Source: Ktedonobacteria bacterium brp13
Lineage (GTDB): Bacteria; Chloroflexota; Ktedonobacteria; Ktedonobacterales; Ktedonobacteraceae
Length of the DNA: 64,000 nt
NCBI GenBank assembly: GCA_015099395.1
Contig: AP024096.1
Span: forward strand, 2,976,001-3,040,000
Direction: 5' to 3'
Numbering within the stretch: the stretch's first letter is position 1; every line of letters begins with the position of its first letter. The notes under the pieces are model-generated. The model saw nothing but the letters and a program-made list of their open reading frames with translations, made no database searches and was not told where the DNA came from. This document shows positions 26,652 to 35,186 of the stretch, in pieces. A program made the position numbers and the translations under genes.

Positions 26652-27749
26652 ATGCATGGCTTAATTTTTGTCACCTGGGAGAAGTATATTGCCGAGCGGT
26701 TCGGCGACTCCCTGCTACACAACTATCGCGCTGCCGTTGGAGAGACCACGGCGACGGCACCACTGGCGAGCCGTATCTACGACGATGCGACATTGATCGC
26801 CGGTGTCCAGGCGCTCTGCAAGCTGAGTGGAGTCCCGGCCAACACCTTATTACGTGAATATGGTCGCTATTTTATCATGAACGGGCTCACCAGCCACCTC
26901 TGCGCTTATTTTCTTACGCGTGTACACAGTGGTCGTGAGCTACTCCTTATCATGCGCGAAGGTCATCAACAGATGAGGCGCACACCCGACGGCATCACGC
27001 CGCCGCTCTTCAGATACGAAGCCTTACCCAACGATCCGCAGGGTATATTACTGATCTATGATAGTCCACGTAAGCTCTGCCCTGTCCTTTACGGAGCCAT
27101 CGAAGGAGCCGGTGAGCGCTATAGCGAGCAGGTCCGTGTAATCGAGCGCACCTGTATGAAACATGGAGCAGACGCCTGCCGCTTCGAGGTACACTTTCGA
27201 CCAATCATCCATCAGCCACAGGACCGCTTCATACAGCATTGGCAGCAGGAGCGCATACAGCAACAAAGGGCACGCCAGTATATAGCAGACGTCATCCTCG
27301 CACTCTTACCCGCTAGCGATGGTATAACAATGAACACACTACAGGAAAGGTTGCAGGCCACCCCCGTCGTTCCGATCGAGCAGATTCGCCCCCGCATCAT
27401 CTTTGAAGCGCTGCGCCACCTGCAATACGCAGGACTGATTACAAGTACCGCCAATCAGCCCGGCGACATCCTTACGCAGCGAAAATTCTGGCGCGTCCCT
27501 ACGCAAGATCAAGATCAAGATCAAAATCAAGACAACGGGAATGATCAGATGCAAAGCATGCCGCCTGTCACCTCGCCACGTCTAACGCGGCGGTTAAGCG
27601 AGAGGAAGAGGGATGAGCACGAGGAGAGTTTTACAGGATTGTCAGACGTGCAGCCAGAAGTTAGTGCGCCAGGCAAGCAGGAAACTGGAAGCTTGCTACT
27701 GAAGTACCGTCAGCAGCGAGATGGCATACCGAGAGATGGTACTCCATAG
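26652..27749 (+). CDS. H-NOX (haem NO/O2-binding) domain protein with C-terminal extension
   Basis: The N-terminal about 185 residues match the haem-nitric-oxide-binding domain: the family opening MHGLIFVTWEKYI, proximal haem ligand His105 (REGHQQM) and the diagnostic YxSxR motif at Tyr136, Ser138 and Arg140 (LIYDSPRKLCP). H-NOX proteins bind NO or O2 in the haem and pass the signal to a kinase or cyclase. Here a winged-helix-like stretch (about 215-290) and a DQ/NQ-rich disordered tail follow, so it may signal by itself. GGAGGG precedes the ATG. Its divergence from the PAS/kinase operon makes that operon a candidate partner (inference). Confidence 0.85.
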   Translation: MHGLIFVTWEKYIAERFGDSLLHNYRAAVGETTATAPLASRIYDDATLIAGVQALCKLSGVPANTLLREYGRYFIMNGLTSHLCAYFLTRVHSGRELLLIMREGHQQMRRTPDGITPPLFRYEALPNDPQGILLIYDSPRKLCPVLYGAIEGAGERYSEQVRVIERTCMKHGADACRFEVHFRPIIHQPQDRFIQHWQQERIQQQRARQYIADVILALLPASDGITMNTLQERLQATPVVPIEQIRPRIIFEALRHLQYAGLITSTANQPGDILTQRKFWRVPTQDQDQDQNQDNGNDQMQSMPPVTSPRLTRRLSERKRDEHEESFTGLSDVQPEVSAPGKQETGSLLLKYRQQRDGIPRDGTP

Positions 27750-27840
27750 GAATATAAGAAGCAAGGGGAGCGGATGAGACGGAGCAACAAGCAGTCAGTT
27801 CAGAAGTTCAGGAAAAATAGAGAAAACAGCAAAAAAACTA

Positions 27841-27869
27841 TTGACTTCCGACTATAGATGCGGTATTAT
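27841..27869 (+). promoter_or_regulatory. Promoter of tRNA-Leu
   Basis: TTGACT (27841-27846) and TATTAT (27864-27869) are separated by exactly 17 bases, a near-consensus primary-sigma promoter. The tRNA begins 18 bases after the -10 box. Confidence 0.8.
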
Positions 27870-27887
27870 AGTCTCCGTCAAGAGCAA

Positions 27888-27968
27888 GCCGGTGTGGCGG
27901 AACGGTATACGCGTCTGTCTCAAAAACAGATCCCGCAAGGGTTAAGGGTTCGAATCTCTTCACCGGCA
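27888..27968 (+). tRNA. tRNA-Leu, anticodon CAA
   Basis: The acceptor stem GCCGGTG pairs with CACCGGC and is followed by discriminator A. The anticodon stem TCTGT/ACAGA encloses loop CTCAAAA, giving anticodon CAA. A long variable arm with a CCC-GCAA-GGG stem marks a class II tRNA, and the T arm has the TTCGAAT loop. CCA is not encoded. The 3' end is included in an 81-bp direct repeat that bounds the downstream island, so this gene appears to be the integration target. Confidence 0.93.
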
Positions 27969-28030
27969 TAACCCCTCCACAGAAGTCCATTCCCATCCAT
28001 TCTGAACTCAAACTCCCAGAAACTGTCTGG
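27950..28030 (+). repeat. attL-like direct repeat overlapping the tRNA-Leu 3' end
   Basis: 81 bp that recur at 36904-36984 in the same orientation with three mismatches. The repeat starts in the T arm of the tRNA and continues 62 bases past it, the usual layout of an attachment-site duplication made by a tRNA-targeting integrase. Confidence 0.8.
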
Positions 28031-28154
28031 TTGGATACACCCAAACCTACCAGGGGTAGCGGTTACGCTATCCGGCAAAGATGGCGATGATGCTGACAAA
28101 TACCAGATCAAACAAGTCAAAGAAGTCCTCAGAAAGTTAGGGAGGCCGTTATGA
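28031..28154 (+). pseudogene. hicA: hicA toxin remnant (C-terminal part only)
   Basis: The frame ending at TGA 28154 reads IHPNLPGVAVTLSGKDGDD then ADKYQIKQVKEVLRKLG, matching the C-terminal half of HicA mRNA-interferase toxins of the type with a YQIKQ helix. The N-terminal half, with the catalytic histidine strand, is missing: the frame meets the end of the attL repeat. The stop overlaps the hicB start (ATGA), the normal hicAB arrangement. It looks truncated by the integration event. Family assignment is moderately sure because only about 40 residues remain. Confidence 0.5.
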
Positions 28155-28357
28155 ATCCATTTCATTACTCTATGAACATTCAATGGGATGAAGATGACCA
28201 GATTTTCGTTGTAAGCGTTCCTGAGCTTCCTGGCTGCATGACCCATGGTCGCACATATGAGGAAGCCTTGCAGAATGCAAAGGAAGCTATTGAGGGATGG
28301 ATCGAAGTTGCGAAGAACGAGGGGTGGACTATCCCCGCGCCTAAAGTAGCAGCATAA
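28151..28357 (+). CDS. hicB: HicB-family antitoxin
   Basis: A 68-residue protein with the HicB partial RNase-H-like fold: YSMNIQWDEDDQIFVVSVPE, LPGCMTHGRTYEEALQNAKE and IEGWIEVAKNEG are the standard family blocks. HicB binds and neutralises HicA and may repress the operon. Its cognate toxin is only a 3' remnant here, making this an orphan antitoxin. It is a short variant without an obvious C-terminal DNA-binding domain. A strong hairpin terminator follows about 50 bases downstream. Confidence 0.88.
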   Translation: MNPFHYSMNIQWDEDDQIFVVSVPELPGCMTHGRTYEEALQNAKEAIEGWIEVAKNEGWTIPAPKVAA

Positions 28358-28407
28358 GAAGAGTGATCGGGTGTACTACCCAAGGCCCCTTAATATCATA
28401 TTAGCCT

Positions 28408-28450
28408 CATAAAAAGCACCTGGCTTGTATATAACCAGATGCTTTTTATG
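28408..28450 (+). terminator. Terminator after hicB
   Basis: CATAAAAAGCA pairs with TGCTTTTTATG and an inner CTGG/CCAG stem continues it. The 3' arm supplies the T-run. The following 260 bases to the next start are AT-rich and hold nothing else that I recognise. Confidence 0.7.
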
Positions 28451-28710
28451 GGATTAAATCCTAATTTACCTTACTGGATAACCTGGCAATTATGACAGCA
28501 TGTTTGACAGCAAAAACCTTTTACATTGCTTTACAACTAAGCATAAAAACATACAAAAATAAAAACAAATTTCCTCTTGAACATCTACAACTACCTCATT
28601 ACCAGTGTTTATCCCTAGAGATATCAGTTGTAACTCAGTAATCTATGAAATATAATAAGGTATATAGAACCTATAAAACTAATAATTATGAATACGAAGG
28701 TAAAAAAGCA

Positions 28711-29478
28711 ATGGATTATTATCAATTCTTTGATACACAGATAGTATCGTATGCATTCAAAGGGATGTATACCGTTAATCTCCATAATAGTGCAATTTCT
28801 TCAATTGTAGCTAGCGAATTTTTATTATTACAAAGTAGCAATCCAAAAAAACCCAATTATTATCTTCCTAGGTTACATATAGATGATCTATTATATTTAC
28901 CCATAAGTTTTCAACGCCCCCACCCCCGACACCCCCACAATAGACCGGTGTTCGGTAAGGGGCGAACCGATTCTGTTGTTATGGAATTTGGTCTTGATCA
29001 TGAGCCAATAATTGAGTTTTCTAATATCGCACTTGCTGATATTATAAACAATAGATATGCGAAAATATTTTATACATCAATACAGCACCTAGGAAAAGAT
29101 CAGCAGAAAATACTAAGGAAACGATTCCAATTTTTGCTCGACAATGAATTAAGATGTGTACCTTTAAACAAAGAAATTCTTGATCTATCATTTCTATTAC
29201 TCAAAGGATTTATGGAACGGCATAATATCAAACAGAATTTTAGAAATAGCTGGAACGATATACTAATTTTAGCTACTGCATTAGCATTTAGTGCAGATCT
29301 AGATACCAGGGATAACGAATTGAGTAGATTTGCTGTGGAGCAATACGCTCAATCTTTCAAGAACACAGATTCATTTATTCACTTATCTTTCACCAAAGAC
29401 GAGCTAACTCAACAGAAACCAAATCGTGAGAGCAAAGGTTATATCAACCGTGGCTGGAAAGCAAAGTTCCATCACTAA
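28711..29478 (+). CDS. PIN-domain-like protein (putative ribonuclease)
   Basis: About 255 residues from the preferred ATG 28711 (MDYYQFFDTQ), which follows GAAGGT; the frame extends 22 codons further. The acidic residues of a PIN nuclease appear in order: Asp in FFDTQIVSYAF, Glu in IVASEFLLLQ, Asp in SWNDILILATALAF and Asp/Glu in DLDTRDNEL. PIN domains are Mg2+-dependent ribonucleases, common as toxins. It is longer than VapC, with a basic insertion (about 70-95) rich in His and Pro. The gene is much more AT-rich than its surroundings, consistent with horizontal transfer. No antitoxin partner is adjacent. Confidence 0.6.
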   Translation: MDYYQFFDTQIVSYAFKGMYTVNLHNSAISSIVASEFLLLQSSNPKKPNYYLPRLHIDDLLYLPISFQRPHPRHPHNRPVFGKGRTDSVVMEFGLDHEPIIEFSNIALADIINNRYAKIFYTSIQHLGKDQQKILRKRFQFLLDNELRCVPLNKEILDLSFLLLKGFMERHNIKQNFRNSWNDILILATALAFSADLDTRDNELSRFAVEQYAQSFKNTDSFIHLSFTKDELTQQKPNRESKGYINRGWKAKFHH

Positions 29479-29639
29479 AATTAGGTAGATTTTCTGTTTC
29501 TTGTGCTCAACAAGCCAATGCAGCAAGGACTCAAGCACGCACAAAAGCACATGAACCAGTTCAACTCTCCCTTATATGACCAAGGTGAGAAGATGCGCGA
29601 GATTATCTTGTAGTAGGTTTTGTATGCGAAGGATTGCAA

Positions 29640-32582
29640 ATGAAAATTACACCACAGCCAGAGAAGGCAATAAAGATATTCTACTCCTATTCACATAAGG
29701 ATGAAGCGCTTCGCAAAAATTTAGAAAAGCACCTTGCCATACTTCGACGTCTTGGTATCATTTCTGACTGGCATGATCGCAACATTATGCCAGGGAACAA
29801 TTGGGAACAAGAAATTGATGAGAATCTCGATGCCGCCCATCTTATTCTTTTTCTTATTAGCTCTGATTTTCTGGCATCAGACTACTGCTATGGAAGAGAA
29901 ATGCAAAGAGCCCTTGCACGCCAGGCTTTAGGTGATGCACAGGTGGTACCAATTCTCGTTCGTTCAGTTTCCTGGGAGGATGCTCCATTTCATCATCTCC
30001 AGGTGTTACCGAGAAACGGAGTTCCAATAAAAAGCTCAAAATGGCTAGAAGATGAAGCCTGGACACAGGTAGTCAAAGAATTACGCAAGGTTATTAGTGA
30101 GATACGTATTACTGAGCACAGCACTGAAGCTATTATAGACAAACACCAGCCTGCGCGGATTTTCCATCTTCCCTATCCTCGCAACCCTTTTTTTACAGGA
30201 CGTGAAGATATTCTCCTGCAGTTGCGTACTTCTTTTGCTCCTGGGAAATCAATGGCTTTAACACAATCAATTGGCGGCCTTGGTGGAGTTGGGAAAACTC
30301 AGATAGCCATCGAATATGCGTATCGCTATCAGCAAGACTATCACTATGTCTTCTGGATTAATGCAGATACGTCTGAGTCGCTCCAGACAGATTTCATAAA
30401 AGTTGCATCTCTTCTCCGATTTCCCTTGCCCGGTGAAGATGTAGATATCGATATTACGATGAATGCACTGCGAGAATGGGCAGCCAACAACAAGCAGTGG
30501 TTGTTATTACTTGACAATGCTGACAATTTAGCGCTTCTTAACCCCTATCAATCATTGCTTCAAATGAGTCAAGGGCATATCTTGATCACGACGAGAGCGA
30601 CGGCAACAGGAAGCCTCACACCACGCACAACTAGCATCGAACCAATGGAGAAAGACGAGTCCGTTCTGCTTCTCTTGAGACGAGCAAAGGTACTGACACC
30701 TGAGGCGACCCTTGAGCAAGCGTCGGCGAAGATGCGAGAGGAGGCAGGGGCCATTGTTAACGTCTTAGATGGACTTCCATTAGCACTTGATCAAGCAGGG
30801 GCCTATGTCGAAGAGACAGGATGCGGTCTCTCAAGCTATATGGCTCTGTACGAACACAGGCGTCGAGAACTTTTAGAGGAACGAGGTCGTTTTGCGCCAG
30901 GACATCCTGAACCAGTTGCAACGACCTGGTCCCTATCATTCCTCTTAGTGGAACGAGCCAATCCGGCGGCCGCAGAATTATTGCGCTTTTGCGCTTTCCT
31001 ACAACCGGATGCGATCCCTATTCGCATGATGCTCGTTGGAAGCACGTTTCTTGGGCCAGTATTGGAGCCAGTAGCCAGCGATTTGTTTGAACTCAACAGA
31101 GCGATTAGAGAATTGCTGAAATTTTCCTTACTCAAGCGGAGTGCAGACAATGCAGACAATGAGCAACTCCAGTTGCATCGACTAATGCAAGCAGTATTAA
31201 TAGACTACATGAGCATAGAGATGCAAAAAACGTGGGTAGAACGAGTCATTCATGTGCTTTTAGCAGCCTGCAGTGAGATAGACCCAGCCTCATGGGAACA
31301 GTGCCAACCATACGTACTCCAGTCACAGCGTCTATTACTTCTTACAGATGAGTACAGGATGGTAATACCTGAAGTCGCACAGATCCTAGCGCTAGCTGCT
31401 GGTTGGTTAAATGCCTATTTTTATTATGCCGAAGCCCAGCCCCTCTTCGAACGAGCGTTGCAGATTTGTGAGCAGGTATCGGGGCCACAGCACCCTGCTA
31501 CTGCTAATAGCCTCAATAATCTGGCTCTGCTCTATCGTGATCAGGGCAACTATGCCAAGGCCCAGCCCCTCTACGAACGAGCGTTGCAGGTTCGCGAGCA
31601 GGTGTCGGGGCCACAGCACCCTGCTACTGCTACCAGCCTCAATAATCTGGCTGGTCTCTATTGTGATCAAGGCAACTATGCCAAGGCCCAGTCCCTCTTC
31701 GAACGAGCGTTGCAGGTTCGCGAGCAGGTGTTGGGGCCACAGCACCCTGCTACTGCTAATAGCCTCAATAATCTGGCTGGTCTCTATCGTGATCAAGGCA
31801 ACTATGCCAAAGCCCAGCCCCTCTACGAACGAGCGTTGCAGGTTCGCGAGCAGGTGTTGGGGCCACAGCACCCTGCTACTGCTACCAGCCTCAATAATCT
31901 GGCTCTGCTCTATCGTGATCAAGGCAGCTATGCCAAGGCCCAGCCCCTCTTCGAACGAGCGTTGCAGGTTCGCGAACAAGTATTGGGGCCACAGCACCCC
32001 CATACTGCTACCAGCCTCAATAATCTGGCTCTGCTCTATCGTGATCAAGGCAACTATGCCGAGGCCCAGCCCCTCTTCGAACGAGCGTTGCAGATTTGTG
32101 AGCAGGTGTCGGGGCCACAGCACCCTGATACTGCTAATAGCCTCAGTAATCTGGCTGGCCTCAATCGTGATCAGGGCAACTATGCCAAGGCCCAGCCCCT
32201 CTTCGAACGAGCACTACAGATTTGTGAGCAGGTGTTGGGGCCACAGCACCCTGATACTGCTACCAGCCTCAATAATCTGGCTGATCTCTATCGTGATCAA
32301 GGCAACTATGCCGAAGCCCAGCCTCTCTACGAACGAGCGCTGCAGATTCGCGAGCAGGTGCTGGGGCCACAGCACTCTGCTACTGCTACCAGCCTTAATA
32401 ATCTGGCTGGTCTCTATCGTGATCAGGGCAACTATGCCAAGGCCCAGCCCCTCTTCGAACGAGCGTTGCAGATTTGTGAGCAGGTGTTGGGACCAAACCA
32501 TTCTAAAACAAAAGTAATGAAAGAAAACTATCTGCTCACAGAACAAAAGTTGTCTGATATGGATCAACATATAGACAGCTGA
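29640..32582 (+). CDS. TIR-NB-ARC-TPR protein, immune-type STAND receptor
   Basis: About 980 residues. An N-terminal TIR domain (about 10-150: IKIFYSYSHKDEALRKNLE, LILFLISSDFLASDYC) is typically an NAD+-cleaving or signalling effector. An NB-ARC/STAND ATPase follows (about 180-480: GREDI, Walker A GGLGGVGKTQIA, LLLLDNADN, ILITTRA, GLPLALDQAGAY). The C-terminal sensor has eight complete 42-residue TPR units and a partial ninth from about residue 595. This is the layout of prokaryotic NLR-like antiphage receptors; the trigger is unknown. ATG 29640 follows GAAGGA by 6 bases. A terminator hairpin follows the stop. Confidence 0.9.
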   Translation: MKITPQPEKAIKIFYSYSHKDEALRKNLEKHLAILRRLGIISDWHDRNIMPGNNWEQEIDENLDAAHLILFLISSDFLASDYCYGREMQRALARQALGDAQVVPILVRSVSWEDAPFHHLQVLPRNGVPIKSSKWLEDEAWTQVVKELRKVISEIRITEHSTEAIIDKHQPARIFHLPYPRNPFFTGREDILLQLRTSFAPGKSMALTQSIGGLGGVGKTQIAIEYAYRYQQDYHYVFWINADTSESLQTDFIKVASLLRFPLPGEDVDIDITMNALREWAANNKQWLLLLDNADNLALLNPYQSLLQMSQGHILITTRATATGSLTPRTTSIEPMEKDESVLLLLRRAKVLTPEATLEQASAKMREEAGAIVNVLDGLPLALDQAGAYVEETGCGLSSYMALYEHRRRELLEERGRFAPGHPEPVATTWSLSFLLVERANPAAAELLRFCAFLQPDAIPIRMMLVGSTFLGPVLEPVASDLFELNRAIRELLKFSLLKRSADNADNEQLQLHRLMQAVLIDYMSIEMQKTWVERVIHVLLAACSEIDPASWEQCQPYVLQSQRLLLLTDEYRMVIPEVAQILALAAGWLNAYFYYAEAQPLFERALQICEQVSGPQHPATANSLNNLALLYRDQGNYAKAQPLYERALQVREQVSGPQHPATATSLNNLAGLYCDQGNYAKAQSLFERALQVREQVLGPQHPATANSLNNLAGLYRDQGNYAKAQPLYERALQVREQVLGPQHPATATSLNNLALLYRDQGSYAKAQPLFERALQVREQVLGPQHPHTATSLNNLALLYRDQGNYAEAQPLFERALQICEQVSGPQHPDTANSLSNLAGLNRDQGNYAKAQPLFERALQICEQVLGPQHPDTATSLNNLADLYRDQGNYAEAQPLYERALQIREQVLGPQHSATATSLNNLAGLYRDQGNYAKAQPLFERALQICEQVLGPNHSKTKVMKENYLLTEQKLSDMDQHIDS
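31425..32500 (+). repeat. 126-bp tandem repeat encoding near-identical TPR units
   Basis: Eight complete 126-bp units and a partial ninth, with an exact period from 31425 to 32433. They differ at few positions, many shared between non-adjacent units, which suggests repeated recombination within the array. Each encodes a unit of the form YAKAQPLFERALQ(V/I) ... GPQHP ... SLNNLAGLYRDQGN. Confidence 0.92.
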
Positions 32583-32650
32583 TTAAGAAGCATTTCTGTA
32601 CATTGATTTGTATACCCACGGACTACCACCTTGTAGTAAAAGTTAAACAA

Positions 32651-32695
32651 ATGAAAGCACTTGGAACTAAACAGCTCAGGTGCTTTCATTATTCT
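32651..32695 (+). terminator. Terminator after the TIR-NB-ARC-TPR gene
   Basis: ATGAAAGCAC (32651-32660) pairs with GTGCTTTCAT (32680-32689), followed by TATTCTTTT. Confidence 0.75.
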
Positions 32696-32713
32696 TTTAA
32701 AATAGGGAGAGGA

Positions 32714-32920
32714 TTAAGAAAGGGGAAGACGATCAAGGAGTAGCTTTTCTAAGCGCTCAAAACGACTATTCACACTTTGTTCTAGTCCTTCAAGACATTG
32801 GTCCAGGGCATCAAAGCATCTATCATACATAATCGTATCAGACACAGTTTCCAGGTTCCGGTATAAAGGTTGGTACTCAAGTTGCAGAAGGCTCAATCCG
32901 TTTTGGGCCACGCTATACAC
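32714..32920 (-). CDS. Small hypothetical protein
   Basis: A 68-residue acidic, leucine-rich frame (CFDALDQCLEGLEQSVNSRF then ERLEKLLLDRL) that would form an amphipathic helix. I do not recognise it and no good ribosome-binding site is evident. It lies between the TIR-gene terminator and a MITE-like repeat, and could be a truncated remnant. Confidence 0.25.
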   Translation of the reverse strand: MYSVAQNGLSLLQLEYQPLYRNLETVSDTIMYDRCFDALDQCLEGLEQSVNSRFERLEKLLLDRLPLS

Positions 32921-32943
32921 TAACTAGTCGCGGGGACATAATC

Positions 32944-33167
32944 CTCACCGTTCGCTTAAATTTCAGGCGGTTTTTGAGAATTACCCTCTCAAGCGCCCGA
33001 TTTTTGAGCATTTGAACTACAATCGATCCTCACTTTGGCAAAGAAGCCTGATTTTAATCTCAAGCATTATTGCCGAGTGGGAAATAAGCACCGTTTTACG
33101 GGCGTTTTTTGGCCCCAAGTGGGGAAGACAATTCATTTTATGCCCAAAAATTTAAGCGAACGATGAG
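32944..33167. repeat. MITE-like non-coding element with terminal inverted repeats
   Basis: A 20-bp inverted repeat (CTCAcCGTTCGC-type end at 32944-32963, its complement at 33148-33167, one mismatch) bounds 224 bp with no coding potential. A short T-rich motif inside (GGCGGTTTTTGAG, GGGCGTTTTTTGG) recurs in both halves. The form fits a miniature inverted-repeat transposable element; no transposase or copy count can be seen in this window. Confidence 0.45.
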
Positions 33168-33325
33168 TTTATACATTATCAATAGCAATAGTAAAGGCGC
33201 ATACCCGGTGCTCTTTCTATTCTCCTTACGCTTCTTTTTACTCTTTATATCTTCCTACGTCTTACTATTTATCATATAAATTGATGTATGTGCATACATG
33301 TGTATGTTGTAGAAAGGGACTTCCT

Positions 33326-34255
33326 ATGCATCAACAACCTGGAGGCTTCTATACGCCACCACCGCCTCCCCCATCCGATGACCAAACTAACCCTTATAGC
33401 AAGAAGATACTTTTAGGATTAGTAATTTCAACAGTAGTGTCTCTCGTTCTTATTGGGATTAGTGGAGGTAATACATCCTCTAATAATCTGACAAACTTTC
33501 TAGCAAATGCTGGAGCTAGTATATTTATGGGTCTAATAGTCAGTATTATCATTATTGACTGGAAAGGGTTTATTTCTCTTCGAGGCTTGATCAAATGGAG
33601 GCAGATGGAGCAGAAAAAGCGAACCTCCATGGGATGCCTGTTCTTCTTTATCTTTCCCCTTATGTTCTGCATCTATCTAGTTCGTGCTGCTATAGTTTCA
33701 TTCCAACACGAAAAACCTACAACTCCTTATGAGGTGAACACATCTCAAAACAAGCGGGAAAAGATGGGTATAATTGTAGGGTCAGTTGTTGCTCTTATCT
33801 CATTAGCATTTGCAACCGGGACGTATGCCAGTGGAACAAATACGCTGGCTTATACATCAGCACCTGTCGTTCAAACACAACCAGCAAAGATGCCTGTAGC
33901 ATCTCCAACTTCCAGACCTACTCCTATTCCTACCCCCAAACCTACTCCTGATCCTACGCCAAAGCCTACGCCTACCCCCAAACCTCGCCCTACGCCTACA
34001 CCAGAACCGCTACCACCGACTCCAATTCCTCAAACCGGTGTGAATGGCAATCCTTGGGGGTATGACTTTACACCAGGGAATGTGATTTATTCACCCCCTG
34101 CGCAGTTTTGTGATTACTTTAGCTGTATTAACTACTTCTGGAACGGGAGAGGCTACGTGATGGAATGTAACGATGGGATGTACAGCAAATCTGGAGGCAT
34201 TAGAGGGAGCTGCTCATATCATGGAGGTAATATGAGGCCCTTGTACTCTCACTAA
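33326..34255 (+). CDS. Membrane protein with Pro/Thr linker and C-terminal DUF3761-like domain
   Basis: About 309 residues from ATG 33326, which follows AGAAAGGGA; upstream codons in the frame look non-coding. A Pro-rich start (GGFYTPPPPPPSDD) leads to four hydrophobic segments (about residues 30-50, 58-80, 105-128 and 150-170). A 55-residue TPxPTPKPTP-type linker follows, as in cell-envelope spanning regions. The last about 60 residues contain FCDYFSCINYFWNGRG and CNDGMYSKSGGIRGSCSYHG, the Cys/His pattern of DUF3761. This suggests a membrane anchor displaying a small disulfide or metal-binding domain outside the cell. Function unknown. Confidence 0.65.
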   Translation: MHQQPGGFYTPPPPPPSDDQTNPYSKKILLGLVISTVVSLVLIGISGGNTSSNNLTNFLANAGASIFMGLIVSIIIIDWKGFISLRGLIKWRQMEQKKRTSMGCLFFFIFPLMFCIYLVRAAIVSFQHEKPTTPYEVNTSQNKREKMGIIVGSVVALISLAFATGTYASGTNTLAYTSAPVVQTQPAKMPVASPTSRPTPIPTPKPTPDPTPKPTPTPKPRPTPTPEPLPPTPIPQTGVNGNPWGYDFTPGNVIYSPPAQFCDYFSCINYFWNGRGYVMECNDGMYSKSGGIRGSCSYHGGNMRPLYSH

Positions 34256-35186
34256 TACAAGGACGCTGAAATCCTTCTGCGATTTAGATAGTAAGCACTT
34301 TACCCTGATAGGTCCACTTGAAGGGCTTGGCTATCGTCGCATTGTAGTACTCGATAAAGGCAAAGACTATGGTGGTACCGTTAGCCTCATTATCTGATGA
34401 GGCTGATCGCATCGTACATCCCTATGTCAGCTAAATAAGCTTTTGTTGACGTCAATTCTGACTACAACAATGACGACAATACAAAAATTTTTAGGGGCAA
34501 CCACAAACAAAATCTTAATACATCTCTTTGTTCAACTGGCTCAGATACAGGAGAGAAGCCAATCTATTAGGGCCAAAAGCATATCAATAGTAGTTCAACT
34601 CTTCCCCATCTCCACCAAGTAGCCGCCTGTGAAGCCACTTCATAGGTGGCTGCCTTCTGTAGTCATTGCGGGCAAAGTTGAGAGCAAAAATAAGCCAATA
34701 GGTTTCAGGTGCTCATAAAGTTGCGGGCACAACTTCCCTATCAGAAGAAGATACTGAGGATTCTTTACGGAGCCATATTTCACGTCAGACATCCTCTCAG
34801 CCAGGTCCAGCGCTTCATCCAGGTCTGTACACTGCCGAGACGAAGGCAATTGGCCGGCTCCTTCGTCTCGGCAAAAGAGCATGCTCTGGCGTCCTTTACG
34901 CCATTCTATGATAACAACGAATAGTCCATCGCCAACTCAACAACCTTCAGCACCACATGTTCTCCCGCTAGCAAAATCTGTTGTGTTACGGAATAAGCCG
35001 TACCTATCAGGCAGATAAAGAAAAAAACTCATTAGATACATTGATACATATATATTAAAATACGTGTGTCTGTCTGGAAAAATTCCAAACATCCCAGATA
35101 ACCAGAAGCAAAGACAAGAATAGTTTCAACGTCGTCAACATGTGCTGGCTTTGCCTGCGAGAACGAGAAAGAGAGCAGCAAGTCCT
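34256..35186. other. Intergenic region without a convincing gene
   Basis: 931 bases. The first 140 contain an open stretch ending at 34399 (LIGPLEGLGYRRIVVLDKG) that looks like the tail of a lost gene. A 14-bp imperfect hairpin (34621-34634 with 34638-34651) has no T-tract. The remainder is AT-rich promoter-like DNA upstream of the oxidoreductase. I see no RNA gene. Confidence 0.4.

Noticed and set aside
31425..32500. CRISPR-like array
   Set aside because: The repeats are contiguous 126-bp coding units without spacers and encode TPRs in frame.
31407..32570. Long minus-strand and plus-strand frames across the TPR array
   Set aside because: They arise from the 126-bp periodicity and repeat the same antisense or shifted translation in each unit.
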